From the NCBI RefSeq assembly GCF_003387615.1, contig NZ_QUNS01000008.1:423-64422 (forward strand): a DNA stretch of 64,000 nucleotides. Reading direction: 5' to 3'. The DNA is from Tenacibaculum gallaicum. GTDB lineage: Bacteria; Bacteroidota; Bacteroidia; Flavobacteriales; Flavobacteriaceae. This document shows, in pieces, positions 63,001 to 64,000 of the stretch (position 1 is its first letter; each line of letters begins with the position of its first letter). The position numbers were made by a program, and so were the translations under genes. Below the pieces are notes generated by a model. That model ran no database searches. It was not told the origin of the DNA and worked only from the letters and a program-made list of their open reading frames with translations.

Positions 63001-64000
63001 AATTAATAAATGAAGGATTACAAGCTTTACATAGAAAAGAGGGGGAGAAAGCAGAAGAAGGAAAAATTAGCAGGGCAGAGGCTGAAGATGTAGCTCGAGA
63101 AATAAATGCCGAGTTTGAGATTTTTACATCAGTAAGGATTACTGATGGTGAAGACAGTTGGGATTATATTTATACGGCTAGCCCTGCTGAAAAAGAAGAA
63201 TCAGATTTAACTAAAGAGGAAAATGAAGAAGCAATAAGTTCCCCATTTTTGGAAAAATGGTTAAATAAAAAAGTAACTAAAAAAAATGGTGATTTCTTAA
63301 AGAGATTTTTAGACGATTTTGATAAAAACATTAATAAAGATGATGGAAATAAAGTATATATATTAAGAGAGGTAGGAGATGAGTTTTCCGTTGTAAGAGG
63401 AAGTGGTTTTGCAGAAAAATACCCAAGTGTATATGTGATAAAAAGAAACGGAGATGGAAGTAATGAGGCAGAAGTCGGTTTTTTAAAAGAAGGAAACGAA
63501 ACGAGTACATATAAACCAACTCATAAAAACTTTATACCTCAAGAAATAAAAATAAAACAACAAAATGGAGTTTATACAGCAACCTATGAAACCAAGAGTT
63601 CAGATGGAACAGAAACAGCGAACTTCAATATACAAATTTCATTTGAAGAAGCTGTTGAAGGGGTGAGTAATAAAAAAGAGAAAAGAGTAGTAGAGGGGCA
63701 TAATCTTTCAAACAAAGCACAAGGAGTTGGACGAGGTGCTTGGGATAGTGCCAGTGACGGATTTCATAATGCACATATTATTGGAGATCAATTTGGAGGT
63801 TCCGGAAAAAATGCAGCTTTAAACATACATCCATCTTCTCCTGAATACAACACAGGAGATATGGCGAGCGTAGAAAATACCATTGCCGCATTTTTTAGAG
63901 GAAATAGTCAAAATTATGATTTAAAAGTAACTGCTGAATTAACAGATGATAAAGAAACAGGAACTGATTTAAGAAGAATTTTAGATGAACAATTTGAAGG
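60018..64000 (+). CDS. Large DUF4157 eCIS cargo-like protein with C-terminal nuclease motif (3' end outside window)
   Basis: An open frame of at least 1327 codons, read by hand without stops through the segments checked; it continues past the edge. It has the same N-terminal block FIQPKL at 23-28 and KYEVEADRAADKIV; a VQKKEEEE-type linker to about residue 195; DUF4157 with SGFGADFSGVRIHND and HELTH (265-269); a long beta-rich, Gly/Ala-rich middle (about 300-830; GITDSNLSFELNSTVDIAGL, LGLEAEAGVGVTL); a charged region; and from about 1225 GRGAWDSASDGFHNAHIIGDQFGGSG with ASVENTI, resembling HNH/NS_2-type DNA/RNA endonuclease toxins (HNAH at 1250-1253). It is probably a nuclease effector carried by the injection system. 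Confidence 0.82.
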   Translation, partial: MFSPKNQHTTKPTSSKPTGEGNFIQPKLNVGKPGDKYEVEADRAADKIVAKGKETPSTFFAPTVQKKNEEEIQKQESNEQEIQQKPLVDSISPVVQLASENNLQKEEEVQHKEEEEVQKSEDENIQQVTEDNLQAKEDNTTSFSNELIQQKPEEEIQEKEDEEVQEKEEEEVQQLQMAGGDDNSSLEGDLSSSKGGGSSLPSNTQNEMESGFGADFSGVRIHNDSNAVQMNQELGSQAFTNGNDIYFNEGKYNPSSESGKHLLAHELTHTLQQGASPAVNNVQKSEGETDTVTLVAPTQAIDITNGLQLSDDWLAYIEQESRTRNFDVNVKIGTQFEGTIKIRKLGRPAEGQPQKFEFSSSRRNNHLDVRGMSFLNPLRDAGVFPILVLSRFGEEQSTTGFLSVRAGEEVVPNVLGIIQKINENLEAMSFLGLSPIEVAEGLENRFENGGLNFRANNLSANIDGYIEATGSLGITDSNLSFELNSTVDIAGLASGEFNVARGADGKLSGQASIGADIANVSASLNVEYDDGAVTIQGTGRMNSDKFSGEITLLVTDATRSRQMMHAALGVESMDQEAEAPADQEQAAVPKTKDNQVLAGWGEVQATITPWLEGTAKVGIDSEGHVTIVGEIMVPDEIELMEQRGKKVDIFQVEIRAGYGIPLVGQVFLFASIGMFANAGFGPLVLKDVGFTGTYSTDPSVLQEFNITGTLGINAFAVLGLEAEAGVGVTLIGHDVKAGVNVTAAAGLRAYAEAIPTFEYKEEASPEGGKVGESRLKGHFEAAAQLFLQLSGALFYELDSPWWSPAPDGREEYPLGEVQYPIGDSLGIGADVDWLVGGEEPPELTMSPVEFDADKFTADVMADPPPRSMGDSESSPEGEWQGENANSNQTENPEITGEGEGLPPGRREEDLSNLSEEQKYMRALDELSQMENANPKPTIGAVEDKINTVKRRYGIRRIQARNEEAESVAIYVEHGEENNGRHLLQIPLMSEAEKRQLINEGLQALHRKEGEKAEEGKISRAEAEDVAREINAEFEIFTSVRITDGEDSWDYIYTASPAEKEESDLTKEENEEAISSPFLEKWLNKKVTKKNGDFLKRFLDDFDKNINKDDGNKVYILREVGDEFSVVRGSGFAEKYPSVYVIKRNGDGSNEAEVGFLKEGNETSTYKPTHKNFIPQEIKIKQQNGVYTATYETKSSDGTETANFNIQISFEEAVEGVSNKKEKRVVEGHNLSNKAQGVGRGAWDSASDGFHNAHIIGDQFGGSGKNAALNIHPSSPEYNTGDMASVENTIAAFFRGNSQNYDLKVTAELTDDKETGTDLRRILDEQFE

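Noticed and set aside
61271..63519. Several minus-strand open frames inside the large cargo gene
   Set aside because: All are antisense shadows of the long plus-strand frame, with low-complexity hydrophobic translations.

Overview
The window is low-GC DNA that looks like a chromosomal segment of a marine member of the Flavobacteriaceae, most like Tenacibaculum or a close relative. This is inferred from gene content: the gliding-motility ATPase GldA, DUF5686 and TlpA/DUF4369 proteins, a K+-dependent membrane pyrophosphatase, PnuC with a YkoF-like binding protein, and a Bacteroidetes-type TTTG-N19-TAnnTTTG promoter. No rRNA, tRNA, CRISPR array, transposase or integrase was recognised.

Layout. 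1-680 is gene-free and carries a tandem ~321-bp repeat with GTCATTTCGA-type intergenic elements. 689-15250 is housekeeping: a vitamin/nicotinamide uptake trio, a phosphopantetheinyl transferase, adenosylhomocysteinase, ferritin, a TlpA-like lipoprotein, a ComM/YifB ATPase, DUF4126, DsbD, TilS, an alpha/beta hydrolase, a lipoprotein and PabB. 15256-21278 is a small accessory island bounded by 76-78-bp direct repeats. It encodes a helical hypothetical protein and a bacteriocin-like operon: two double-glycine-leader peptides, small membrane proteins, a frameshifted thioredoxin-like protein, and a C39-peptidase ABC exporter. 21269-37581 is core again: membrane and soluble pyrophosphatases, a DUF5686 outer-membrane protein, PdhB, EtfBA, a bifunctional nuclease, a nucleoside transporter, an orphan six-cysteine double-glycine peptide, a superoxide dismutase operon divergent from a DtxR/MntR-type regulator, ThyA, a small protein, FolA and GldA.

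37899 to the right edge is an extracellular contractile injection system (eCIS; the AFP/PVC/MAC/AlgoCIS class). In order it encodes a DUF4255 terminator, an unknown 356-aa protein, sheath, two tube proteins, DUF5908, a LysM tube initiator, a VgrG-like spike, PAAR tip, gp25, gp47/BaseJ, a Pvc12-like baseplate protein, a 1703-aa protein with PKD-like domains, a tape measure, and two DUF4157 cargo-like proteins. The last one runs off the window and ends in an HNH/NS_2-like nuclease motif. No head, portal, terminase or lysis genes are present, so this is not a prophage. No AAA+ ATPase of the Pvc15 type is visible; it is probably to the right.

The most interesting points are the two cargo proteins with a positionally identical N-terminal signature (candidate loading signal), the large sheath insertion, the unknown proteins in conserved eCIS positions, the repeat-bounded bacteriocin island, the orphan cysteine-rich peptide, and a palindrome lying exactly inside the sod promoter spacer opposite a metalloregulator gene.
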